Position numbers and translations under genes: made by a program | The notes under the pieces: generated by a model | What the model saw: the letters and a program-made list of their open reading frames with translations, nothing else | Database searches by the model: none | Told to the model about the DNA's origin: nothing | Origin: JAVBKA01 sp031546715 | GTDB lineage: Bacteria > Bacillota > Clostridia > Oscillospirales > UBA929 | DNA length: 6,034 bases | Assembly (NCBI GenBank): GCA_031546715.1 | Contig: JAVBKA010000200.1 | Location: 1 to 6,034, forward strand | Direction of reading: 5' to 3' | Part shown: positions 1-5,235 of the stretch, piece by piece | Position numbering within the stretch: the first letter of the stretch is position 1 | Layout of the letters: each line of letters opens with the position of its first letter

Positions 1-786
1 AAAACAGCCAGAAAAAACGACCGTGTTTCCGAGGGAGACACGGTCGTTGTCAGCTTGCCTGAGCCTGTAGCCTCAGAGGCGTTGCCTGAGGACATACCGC
101 TTAATATTTTGTATGAGGACAGAGATATTTTAGTTATTAATAAGCCCCAAGGGCTTGTTGTACACCCGTCTCCTGGGCATGAGCAGGGAACACTGGTCAA
201 TGCGCTGCTGTATCACTGTCAGGCAGAGCTTTCGGGAATCGGGGGAGTTCAGCGACCAGGAATTGTCCATCGGATTGACAAAGACACCTCGGGCTTACTG
301 GTCGTAGCAAAAAACGATTTTGCCCATACTGCGCTATCTGCTGACCTTAAAAAGCACGACGTAAAGCGCATCTACGAGTGCATAGTCCTTGGAAACCCGA
401 AACAAGACAGTTTTACCGTCAACGCCCCTCTTGCCAGACACCCAAACGACCGAAAAAAGCAAGCGGTGGTTGTCGGAGGGAGAGAGTCGGTCACCCATGC
501 CGCAGTACTAGAGCGATTTAACCGCCACGCATATGTGCGGTGCGAGCTTGAAACAGGGCGCACTCATCAAATTCGAGTTCACTTGGCTCATGTTGGACAT
601 CCGATTTTAGGCGACACCGTGTACGGCGGGGACAACAAGCAATGGGACGTTAAAATTCCACTTTCTGGTCAGTGCCTTCATGCCGTGCAGCTTACCTTGA
701 AGCATCCGAGAAGCGGGGAAATACTGACATTTTCATCAGAACTTCCCTTAGAAATGCAAGCAGTTTTGGCTAAGCTGCGTTCTTGA
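1..786 (+). CDS. rluD: RluA/RluD-family 23S rRNA pseudouridine synthase (5' end missing)
   Basis: Converts specific uridines in rRNA to pseudouridine; acts in the cytoplasm during ribosome assembly. The frame is open from base 1 and runs 261 codons to a TGA at 784-786. The first ~20 residues (ARKNDRVSEGDTVVV) look like the end of an N-terminal S4 RNA-binding domain, so the true start lies upstream and perhaps 40-50 residues are missing. A TTG at 55 is only an internal codon. The catalytic domain follows: YEDRDILVINKP near 111, the signature HRIDKDTSG at 268-294 with the catalytic Asp codon at 277-279, and GRTHQIRVHLAHVGHPILGD near 556-612. Family membership is certain. The exact target (RluD-type helix 69 sites or another RluA subfamily) is inferred from the S4 plus catalytic layout. 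In Firmicutes this gene often follows lspA, which cannot be seen here. The stop overlaps the -35 of the thiT leader promoter. Confidence 0.95.
   Translation, partial: KTARKNDRVSEGDTVVVSLPEPVASEALPEDIPLNILYEDRDILVINKPQGLVVHPSPGHEQGTLVNALLYHCQAELSGIGGVQRPGIVHRIDKDTSGLLVVAKNDFAHTALSADLKKHDVKRIYECIVLGNPKQDSFTVNAPLARHPNDRKKQAVVVGGRESVTHAAVLERFNRHAYVRCELETGRTHQIRVHLAHVGHPILGDTVYGGDNKQWDVKIPLSGQCLHAVQLTLKHPRSGEILTFSSELPLEMQAVLAKLRS
16..48 (+). repeat. 15-bp inverted repeat (hairpin) inside the rluD coding sequence
   Basis: Bases 16-30 pair with 34-48 around a GAG triloop: 14 Watson-Crick pairs plus one U.G wobble (27/37). The outer 11 bp (AACGACCGTGT / ACACGGTCGTT) are perfect. It lies in the S4-domain codons for N-D-R-V-S-E-G-D-T-V-V and is not followed by a T-run, so it is not an intrinsic terminator. 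The pairing itself is seen directly; any function is unknown. Confidence 0.7.
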
Positions 787-811
787 CATCTCTTTGGGAC
801 TATGCTAGAGT
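783..811 (+). promoter_or_regulatory. Sigma-A promoter for the TPP riboswitch/thiT transcript
   Basis: A perfect -35 TTGACA (783-788) is followed after 17 bases by TAGAGT (806-811, 4/6 match to the -10 consensus), predicting a start near 818, just before the aptamer. The -35 overlaps the rluD stop codon. An alternative pair is TTGGGA (794-799), 17 bases, and a perfect TATAAT (817-822). That would start near 829, inside the first aptamer bases, so it is less consistent with a full-length riboswitch. Confidence 0.6.
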
Positions 812-823
812 ATAACTATAATT

Positions 824-922
824 TAAGCGGGGTGCTGACGCAAGTCGGCTGAGAGGTGCCATAGTGCTGGCATCAACCCTTGAACCTGATCCCGATAATG
901 CGGGCGTAGGAATAATTCAAGG
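824..922 (+). promoter_or_regulatory. TPP riboswitch (THI-box aptamer)
   Basis: Binds thiamine pyrophosphate in the nascent leader RNA and controls thiT. The conserved THI-box elements appear in order: GGGGTGC (829-835), the pyrimidine-sensing CTGAGA (849-854), an optional extra stem TGCCA/TGGCA (857-861/868-872), ACCCTTGAACCTGATC (876-891), CCCGATAATGCGGG (891-904) and GCGTAGG (904-910). The outermost P1 helix is A/T-rich and not clearly resolvable by eye, so the ends are approximate. Bases 853-860 of the aptamer can instead pair with 922-931, giving a plausible antiterminator that would be excluded when TPP is bound (inference). Confidence 0.96.
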
Positions 923-924
923 GC

Positions 925-950
925 AGACCTCGTAATATGGAGGTCTTTTT
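925..950 (+). terminator. Riboswitch-controlled intrinsic terminator that also covers the thiT SD
   Basis: AGACCTC (925-931) pairs perfectly with GAGGTCT (940-946) around an 8-base loop and is followed by a T-run (946-950). The right arm contains most of the thiT SD GGAGG (939-943), 7 bases before the ATG at 951. The same hairpin can therefore stop transcription and, on any read-through RNA, hide the ribosome binding site. This is the expected OFF state of the TPP riboswitch just upstream. Confidence 0.88.
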
Positions 951-1499
951 ATGTTTAAAAGGAAAGTAAACATCCAAGCGTTGGTTGAGTCAGCCCTTCT
1001 TGTGGCAATAGCATTCGGTTTAAGCTATGCCAAGATACCTATTGCCGCAATGGGCGGCTCTGTTACCGTTGTTTCAATGCTGCCGCTTCTGATAGTGGGG
1101 CTGAGACACGGCTTAACCTGGGGTATTGGTGCAGGTATTGTATACGGATTTCTTCAAATTCTGCAACAGTTTCACGCCTTGCCTGCAAACAATCCGCTGA
1201 CGCTTTTTGCATCTGTTGCATTAGATTATTTTGTTGCCTTTGGAGTTCTCGGACTATCAGCGTTGTTCAGAAGGACAAAGTATGCGCTGGTTTATGCGTC
1301 GGTACTTTGCCTGACACTGCGCTATTTATCCCATACACTTGCTGGCGTTCTCGTGTGGGAGAGCCTGTGGGGAGCGTCATTTGCGTACAACGCAACGTAC
1401 ATGGTTACTGAGATTATATTAACAACCATTGTCAGTGTAATCATAGTCAAGACCAAGCCGCTTAGCAAGTACTTAAAGTATGAAAAGCCTGTTTCATGA
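951..1499 (+). CDS. thiT: ThiT, thiamine-binding S component of an ECF transporter
   Basis: Small integral membrane protein (182 aa, normal for the family) that captures thiamine outside the cell. It needs the shared EcfA/EcfA'/EcfT energising module, which is not encoded here. About six hydrophobic segments are visible. Family features include PIAAMGGSVTVVSMLPLLIVGLRHG (residues 30-54, including the GGS loop), the D92-Y93 pair where ThiT proteins usually carry an acidic residue plus Tyr for thiamine, R124/H128, W136, and the AYN motif (145-147). The stretch between H128 and AYN looks shorter than I recall for characterised ThiT proteins, so the binding loop may differ. Start: ATG 951 with SD GGAGG (939-943). 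The TPP riboswitch directly upstream independently supports a thiamine role and predicts repression when TPP is plentiful. Confidence 0.93.
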   Translation: MFKRKVNIQALVESALLVAIAFGLSYAKIPIAAMGGSVTVVSMLPLLIVGLRHGLTWGIGAGIVYGFLQILQQFHALPANNPLTLFASVALDYFVAFGVLGLSALFRRTKYALVYASVLCLTLRYLSHTLAGVLVWESLWGASFAYNATYMVTEIILTTIVSVIIVKTKPLSKYLKYEKPVS

Positions 1500-1525
1500 A
1501 CAGGACGTTCAATAAAAGCAACTTA

Positions 1526-1610
1526 TCATTTCTCCGGCGAGAGAGTTAGTTGGGTATCTTAGATTTGTGTCGCCGGAGAAGTGGTGCTTAAATGAAAAAA
1601 TTTTCCGGCG
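1526..1610 (+). promoter_or_regulatory. Two-state inverted-repeat leader over the HAD phosphatase start
   Basis: TTCTCCGGCGA (1530-1540) is the exact reverse complement of TCGCCGGAGAA (1570-1580); adding 1526-1529/1581-1584 gives about 15 bp with two G.U wobbles and a 29-base loop. The left-arm sequence recurs as TTTTCCGGCG at 1601-1610, within codons 4-7 of the HAD gene. The shared arm 1571-1580 can therefore pair downstream instead (10 bp, one G.U), placing the ATG (1592) in a 20-base loop. The shared arm carries GGAG (1575-1578), a possible SD. There is no T-run, so this is not a terminator. The pairing is seen directly; regulation of translation is inference, and a DNA operator with three half-sites is the alternative. 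Confidence 0.6.
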
Positions 1611-2419
1611 TCCTTATTGCAACAGACCTTGACGGTACACTGCTAAACTCTGTTCAGGAGCTTTCGCCCAAAAACCGTGAAGCTATTGAATATTTTATGT
1701 CCAATGGCGGTTATTTTACCTTCGCAACAGGACGCAGTCCGCTGGCCTCGGAAGCACTGTTTGGAATGATTCCCGTAAATGTACCTGCATTGATGAGTAA
1801 TGGCGGTGTATTGTTTGATATTCCAAGCAAAACTGCGCTGGAAGTTGAATATTTATCACCAGAATGTAAAAAACTTGCGTATTTAGTCCATGAAAAGTTT
1901 CCCGAGGTGGCAATTGAAATTCACTTGCTTGAAAAAAAGTTTGTTATTAATCGGGGATTAGCAGTGGATGCACATTTCAATTTTGTAAAATGTACAGGCG
2001 AGGATGTTAAGGACATTGCGACTGTCGAAGCTTTTAAATCGGATTGGCTGAAAATTCTGGTTGTGGATGACGCTGACATTGTGCGGGAAGTAGGGGACTG
2101 GTTAATTCCTGCATACGGCGCAGACTTTGAGATAGTTTTTTCGGGAGCAACTCTTCTAGAAATTCAAAACAAAGGCACAGGCAAGGGCGAGGGTTTGATG
2201 CGGCTTGCTGATAAGCTGGGAGTTAAGCGCGAGCATGTATATACCTGCGGCGATAACCAAAATGATTTGTCTATGTTAAAGATAACAGAGTGCTTTGCAC
2301 CTGAAAACGCCACGCCTGAGGTTAAATCCGTAGCAACGCACATTATGCCCCATCACAACAACGACATGATGGCGGCGGTTATCCAGTTCCTCGACCAAAA
2401 GTACTCACGCAATGGCTAG
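1592..2419 (+). CDS. Cof-type HAD-IIB family phosphatase
   Basis: Cytoplasmic Mg-dependent phosphatase, 275 aa, of the Cof/YidA class. Members typically hydrolyse small phosphorylated metabolites (sugar phosphates, flavin or pyridoxal phosphates); the substrate here cannot be read from sequence. All four HAD motifs are present: motif I DLDGT (nucleophile D12, acid/base D14), motif II ATGR (T46), motif III Lys in GTGKGEGL (K198), and motif IV GDNQNDLSML (D221, D225). The C2B cap lies between about residues 80 and 190. The start at ATG 1592 gives the usual short lead to motif I. The SD is poor: GGAG (1575-1578) is rather far, and GTGGTG (1581-1586) sits 5 bases away. Both are in or next to the hairpin arm described for 1526-1610. 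The stop overlaps the next gene by 8 bases. No clear promoter of its own was found, so it may be read from thiT. Confidence 0.93.
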   Translation: MKKFSGVLIATDLDGTLLNSVQELSPKNREAIEYFMSNGGYFTFATGRSPLASEALFGMIPVNVPALMSNGGVLFDIPSKTALEVEYLSPECKKLAYLVHEKFPEVAIEIHLLEKKFVINRGLAVDAHFNFVKCTGEDVKDIATVEAFKSDWLKILVVDDADIVREVGDWLIPAYGADFEIVFSGATLLEIQNKGTGKGEGLMRLADKLGVKREHVYTCGDNQNDLSMLKITECFAPENATPEVKSVATHIMPHHNNDMMAAVIQFLDQKYSRNG

Positions 2420-3329
2420 AAGAGGAAGACGCAAGCAACCTCAGCTACTGTCACTGGTGTTAATCATAGCAGTTGTGGGGATTTTTCTCTACTTTTTTAA
2501 CCAAGAGCAAAATGCTGTTATCCCCACAACGTCGCCGATTGAGTCCTCTGAAAAGCTAGAGATATATTTTCTTGATGTGGGTCAGGCAGACTCTATTTTG
2601 GTATTTCAAGGTATTCACGGTCTACTTATTGACGCAGGTGGGAACAAATCTGCGGGAGAGCTTGTTGAAATACTCGAAAGCCGCGGACTTAAGAAGAATC
2701 CGACTGAAAATGATAAACGCCTTGAAGTCGTCATAGGTACGCACCCCCATGAAGACCATATAGGCGGCTTAGATGCCGTGATAAACAACTTTCCTATTGA
2801 CAAGCTGATAATGCCCAAGGCGGAAGCGACTACAAAAACCTTTGAGGACGTACTTGACGCCATTGACAATGCTGGGCTAAAGGTTACTGCACCAAAGCTT
2901 GGAGATAAGTATCAAATTGGGTCGGCAACATTGGAAATACTGTATGATTTGGTTGATGAGAAAGAATTAAACAATTGTTCAACTGTTAGTAAACTCTCTT
3001 TTGGCAGTCGTTCTGTGTTATTTACAGGAGATGCCGAAAAGGATGTTGAGGAACATCTGCTTGATACAGGGGTGGATGTTAAGTCTGACTTTCTTAAGGT
3101 TGGACATCATGGCTCAAGCTCGTCTACTACTAAAAAGTTTTTGGCAGAGGTAAACCCAATAGCCGCCTTTATCTCCTGCGGGGTAGATAATACATACAAC
3201 CATCCCCATAGGGAAACCATGGAATCCTTGACCGAGGCAGGAGTTACTATCTATCGGACTGACATAAGTGGCACACAACTGCTGACGATTAACGGCGACG
3301 GAACGTATAATGTGGTGAATGACAAATGA
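2412..3329 (+). CDS. Membrane-anchored ComEC/Rec2-like metallo-beta-lactamase-fold hydrolase
   Basis: 305 aa. A basic N-terminus (MARRGRRK) and one hydrophobic segment (about residues 11-29) form a signal anchor, so the catalytic domain should lie outside the membrane. The domain resembles the C-terminal part of the competence protein ComEC, without its channel: FLDVGQADSILV (53-64), LLIDAGG (71-77), the metal motif HPHEDHIGG (H111, H113, D115, H116), FTGDAE (D207), VGHHGSSSST (H232/H233) and NHPH (263-266). These are the usual metal ligands of the fold. A nuclease or phosphodiesterase activity on extracellular substrate is inferred from the family; the actual substrate is unknown. ATG 2412 lies inside the end of the HAD gene (8-base overlap) with no clear SD, implying translational coupling. 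The following DUF3006 gene overlaps by 4 bases. Confidence 0.9.
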   Translation: MARRGRRKQPQLLSLVLIIAVVGIFLYFFNQEQNAVIPTTSPIESSEKLEIYFLDVGQADSILVFQGIHGLLIDAGGNKSAGELVEILESRGLKKNPTENDKRLEVVIGTHPHEDHIGGLDAVINNFPIDKLIMPKAEATTKTFEDVLDAIDNAGLKVTAPKLGDKYQIGSATLEILYDLVDEKELNNCSTVSKLSFGSRSVLFTGDAEKDVEEHLLDTGVDVKSDFLKVGHHGSSSSTTKKFLAEVNPIAAFISCGVDNTYNHPHRETMESLTEAGVTIYRTDISGTQLLTINGDGTYNVVNDK

Positions 3330-3547
3330 CCAAACAGCTCACAATCGACCGTTTTGAAGATGATAAAGCCATATGTGAGGACGAGACACGGGAGATGCAT
3401 ACCCTTGACCGCTGTTTGCTCCCAAACGATGCCTCTGAGGGCGACATTGTTTTTTTAGAAAACGGCAAATGGCTGATGGATACTGAGAAAACTGCCGCCT
3501 CCAGAAAACGTATCAGAAATAAAATGAACCGCTTGTGGGAAAAATGA
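3326..3547 (+). CDS. DUF3006 family small protein
   Basis: 73 aa, charged, no membrane segment. The opening LTIDRFEDDKAICEDE, the central LLPNDASEGDIV and the basic helix at the end (SRKRIRNKMNRLW) match DUF3006, a small domain of unknown function. From memory, it is commonly encoded beside, or fused to, ComEC-like metallo-hydrolases. Its ATG (3326) overlaps the upstream TGA as ATGA, with only a weak SD-like GGTGA (3314-3318). It is therefore probably made by coupled translation in fixed ratio with the hydrolase and may assist or regulate it (inference). It is the last gene of the HAD-hydrolase-DUF3006 run; no convincing terminator follows. Confidence 0.85.
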   Translation: MTKQLTIDRFEDDKAICEDETREMHTLDRCLLPNDASEGDIVFLENGKWLMDTEKTAASRKRIRNKMNRLWEK

Positions 3548-3548
3548 C

Positions 3549-3577
3549 TTGCATTAAGAGCGATTATGTGGTAAAAT
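3549..3577 (+). promoter_or_regulatory. Extended -10 promoter for the aquaporin gene
   Basis: TAAAAT (3572-3577) is preceded by TG-G (3569-3571), an extended -10 element, and lies 17 bases after a weak -35 TTGCAT (3549-3554). The predicted start is near 3584, giving a leader of about 77 bases before the ATG at 3661. The spacing and extended -10 support it, but it has not been tested against alternatives. Confidence 0.55.
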
Positions 3578-3660
3578 TTCCATGTTATGGTTTTTAAGGC
3601 AATACATTGAACCTACTTTTTGAGGACATTTTGCATCTATACGGTTATGGGAGGAAATAC

Positions 3661-4332
3661 ATGAATAGCTTACGGAAATACTGCGCAGAATTTATCGGCA
3701 CTTTTGTTTTGGTGCTGATGGGTTGCGGCAGTGCATACTTTATTGACGAAATCGGGATTCTTGGCGTTGCAATGGGCTTTGGACTTTCTCTTACTTGTAT
3801 GGCATACGCAATCGGGGGCATCTCCGGCTGTCATATTAATCCCGCTGTTTCTCTTGCGATGTTTATCCGCAAAAGACTTTCTCTTATAGATTTAGGCATT
3901 TATTGTGCAGTACAATGTGCAGGTGCAATTCTTGCAGTGTTCTTTTTCGGCTATGTAACCGGTATGACCTTTGCCACAGGCGCATATAACGATTTAGCAA
4001 ATATGCCTGACATTTTTACAGGGACTCTAACGGAAATTGTTTTGACATTTATTTTTGTATTCACTATTATGGGCGTTACCTCGAAGCGAGAATACAGCAA
4101 GGTAGCAGGTATTGTAATCGGACTTGCGTTGACCCTTGTGCATATCTTAGGCATAAACCTCACAGGAACTTCCGTAAACCCTGCCCGCTCCCTAGCTCCT
4201 GCTATCTATAATTCGATGTACAATGACCTCTGGGTATTTATTATCGGTCCATTTGTCGGTGCTGCCCTTGCCGCCCTTGCTGCAGAGTTTTTGTTTAAAA
4301 AAGAACCAGAAACAGAAGCAGTGGAGGATTAA
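3661..4332 (+). CDS. aqpZ: Aquaporin Z-type water channel
   Basis: MIP-family channel, 223 aa, with six hydrophobic segments and two NPA half-helices: SGCHINPAVS (NPA at residues 60-62) and GTSVNPARSLAPA (NPA at 173-175). The selectivity filter matches water-specific AqpZ: F40 in the MGFGL segment, H161, T170 and R176, with the His-Thr-Arg spacing (+9, +15) identical to E. coli AqpZ as I remember it. Glycerol facilitators lack the filter His, so water is the likely substrate (family knowledge plus inference). Start: ATG 3661 has an excellent SD GGGAGG (3649-3654), 6 bases away. An in-frame TTG at 3607 would add 18 residues that do not resemble the family and lacks an SD. The gene has its own promoter and terminator, so it is monocistronic. 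The C-terminus ends in an acidic tail after FKKEPE. Confidence 0.93.
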   Translation: MNSLRKYCAEFIGTFVLVLMGCGSAYFIDEIGILGVAMGFGLSLTCMAYAIGGISGCHINPAVSLAMFIRKRLSLIDLGIYCAVQCAGAILAVFFFGYVTGMTFATGAYNDLANMPDIFTGTLTEIVLTFIFVFTIMGVTSKREYSKVAGIVIGLALTLVHILGINLTGTSVNPARSLAPAIYNSMYNDLWVFIIGPFVGAALAALAAEFLFKKEPETEAVED

Positions 4333-4355
4333 TTTTTCTTACAAATACATAATAG

Positions 4356-4396
4356 CACCTCTTTTGTAAAACATATTACAAAAGAGGTGTTTTTTT
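4356..4396 (+). terminator. Strong intrinsic terminator after aqpZ, overlapping the spoVAD start signals
   Basis: CACCTCTTTTGTAA (4356-4369) pairs perfectly over 14 bp with TTACAAAAGAGGTG (4376-4389), with a 6-base loop, followed by seven T (4390-4396). This is a textbook Rho-independent terminator 24 bases after the aqpZ stop. Its right arm contains GAGGTG (4384-4389), the only SD for the spoVAD fragment, and its T-run supplies the TTG start codon (4395-4397). Confidence 0.93.
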
Positions 4397-5051
4397 GAAT
4401 AGTTATTACAAACGATTAGGTGCTCAAACTATAAAATTAGGTAGCCCGCCGTCAATTATGGGGTATGCATGCGTAGCCGGTGAGATGGAGGGAAAAGGCC
4501 CTCTTGCAGGCGCAATTGATGTTCTGTACCCTGACGATATGTTAGGGCAAAGCTCTTGGGAAAAAGCGGAATCACAAATGCAAAAGGACGTTTTAGCGAA
4601 AGCTCTCTCGAAGGCGTCTGTTTCAAGCTCTCAGATTAGCATGATTTTTGCGGGAGATTTGCTTAATCAGTCAATCGGAACAACCTTCGGGCTTCGTGAG
4701 TTTGGTATGCCCTTCGTTGGTCTTTATGGTGCATGTTCGACAATGGCGGAAAGCTTAGCACTTGCAGCGATGTCAGTGGACGGAGGGTTCTCCGAGTACG
4801 CCGCCGCCATGACCAGCTCACATTTTTGCACCGCTGAACGTCAGTTCAGACTGCCGATAGACTATGGCGGTCAGCGCACCCCAACCGCACAGTGGACGGT
4901 TACAGGTTCAGGTGCAGTCATCTTGGCGGAAGCCGGTCCTGGACCGTATATTACCCATGTTTGTATTGGTAAAATTGTTGACGCTGGCATAAAAGATGCC
5001 GCAAACATGGGGGCGGCGATGGCCCCGGCTAGTGTTATAATAGGGACATAA
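4395..5051 (+). pseudogene. spoVAD: Truncated spoVAD (stage V sporulation protein AD), N-terminal two thirds
   Basis: SpoVAD is a thiolase-fold protein that binds dipicolinic acid and helps load it into the forespore. Intact family members are about 335-340 aa; this frame has 218. The start TTG 4395 has SD GAGGTG 5 bases upstream and gives a family-like N-terminus (KRLGAQTIKL). Strong family stretches follow: GDLLNQ (87-92), LYGACSTMAESLALAAM (110-126, with the conserved Cys at 114), TSSHFCTAERQFR (140-152), QRTPTAQWTVTGSGAV (160-175) and DAANMGAAMAPA (201-212). Similarity stops abruptly after the GCT at 5028-5030; six unrelated residues and a TAA follow. None of the C-terminal motifs I would expect (TGDLG, the glycine/cysteine-rich region) occurs in any frame downstream in this window. 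Neither spoVAC nor spoVAE is adjacent, unlike the usual operon. Probably a non-functional fragment left by a rearrangement or insertion. Confidence 0.85.
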
Positions 5052-5199
5052 CCGAAAACGGCTGGTTTGGCTGACTTTGGGGCTCTACACACAAAATTTG
5101 GGGGATAGGGGGGGGAAACAATTTATAATAGTTTACCGCAAAAGAGTAATAATGTTCAAGCTAAATTGTTACAAGTCTTCTGACAGAATTTTATTCTGT
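5052..5199 (+). other. Intergenic stretch with G-tract and inverted repeats
   Basis: No gene is seen here. It holds GGGG (5079-5082), GGGGG (5100-5104) and an eight-G run (5108-5115). A 9-bp inverted repeat, AACAATTTA (5117-5125) with TAAATTGTT (5162-5170), encloses 36 bases. A tight ACAGAAT-TTT-ATTCTGT palindrome (5183-5199) abuts the mntA promoter. TATAAT at 5124-5129 lacks a properly spaced -35. Confidence 0.6.
5183..5199 (+). promoter_or_regulatory. Palindrome beside the mntA -35: possible operator
   Basis: ACAGAAT (5183-5189) and ATTCTGT (5193-5199) form a perfect 7-bp inverted repeat around TTT, ending immediately before the -35 TTGACT at 5200. Toxin-antitoxin operons are often self-regulated through such sites, so an operator is plausible. 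Neither MntA nor HepT shows an obvious DNA-binding domain, so the binding factor is unknown. It could also act as a weak terminator for upstream RNA. Confidence 0.35.
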
Positions 5200-5228
5200 T
5201 TGACTTTTCATTAAATATGGGGTACAAT
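5200..5228 (+). promoter_or_regulatory. Sigma-A promoter of the mntA-hepT operon
   Basis: TTGACT (5200-5205, 5/6) and TACAAT (5223-5228, 5/6) with the ideal 17-base spacer predict a transcript start near 5235. This excludes the ATG at 5217 as the mntA start because it would lie between the promoter boxes. The leader before the preferred GTG start is only about 18 bases. Confidence 0.75.
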
Positions 5229-5235
5229 TTTATTA

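Noticed and set aside
55..57. TTG 55 as the start of rluD
   Set aside because: The frame is open to base 1 and the preceding residues look like the end of an S4 domain, so the gene is simply cut by the window edge.
1488..1504. Hairpin CCTGTT/AACAGG over the thiT stop codon as a terminator
   Set aside because: Only 6 bp and no T-run follows.
372..2869. Reverse-strand open frames of 63-84 codons at 372-563, 1716-1913 and 2615-2869
   Set aside because: Each lies wholly within a confident + strand gene, with no family resemblance and no SD or promoter.
3580..3595. CCAT-GTT-ATGG plus five T after the DUF3006 gene as a terminator
   Set aside because: A 4-bp stem is too short to terminate transcription convincingly, and it lies downstream of the aquaporin promoter, where a terminator would make no sense.
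3607..3660. Aquaporin start at TTG 3607
   Set aside because: The extra 18 residues do not resemble the family and have no SD, whereas ATG 3661 has GGGAGG at ideal distance and a canonical aquaporin N-terminus.
5031..5110. Frameshift restoring spoVAD downstream of 5030
   Set aside because: All three + frames were read; none shows the C-terminal family motifs, so this is loss of sequence rather than a simple frameshift.
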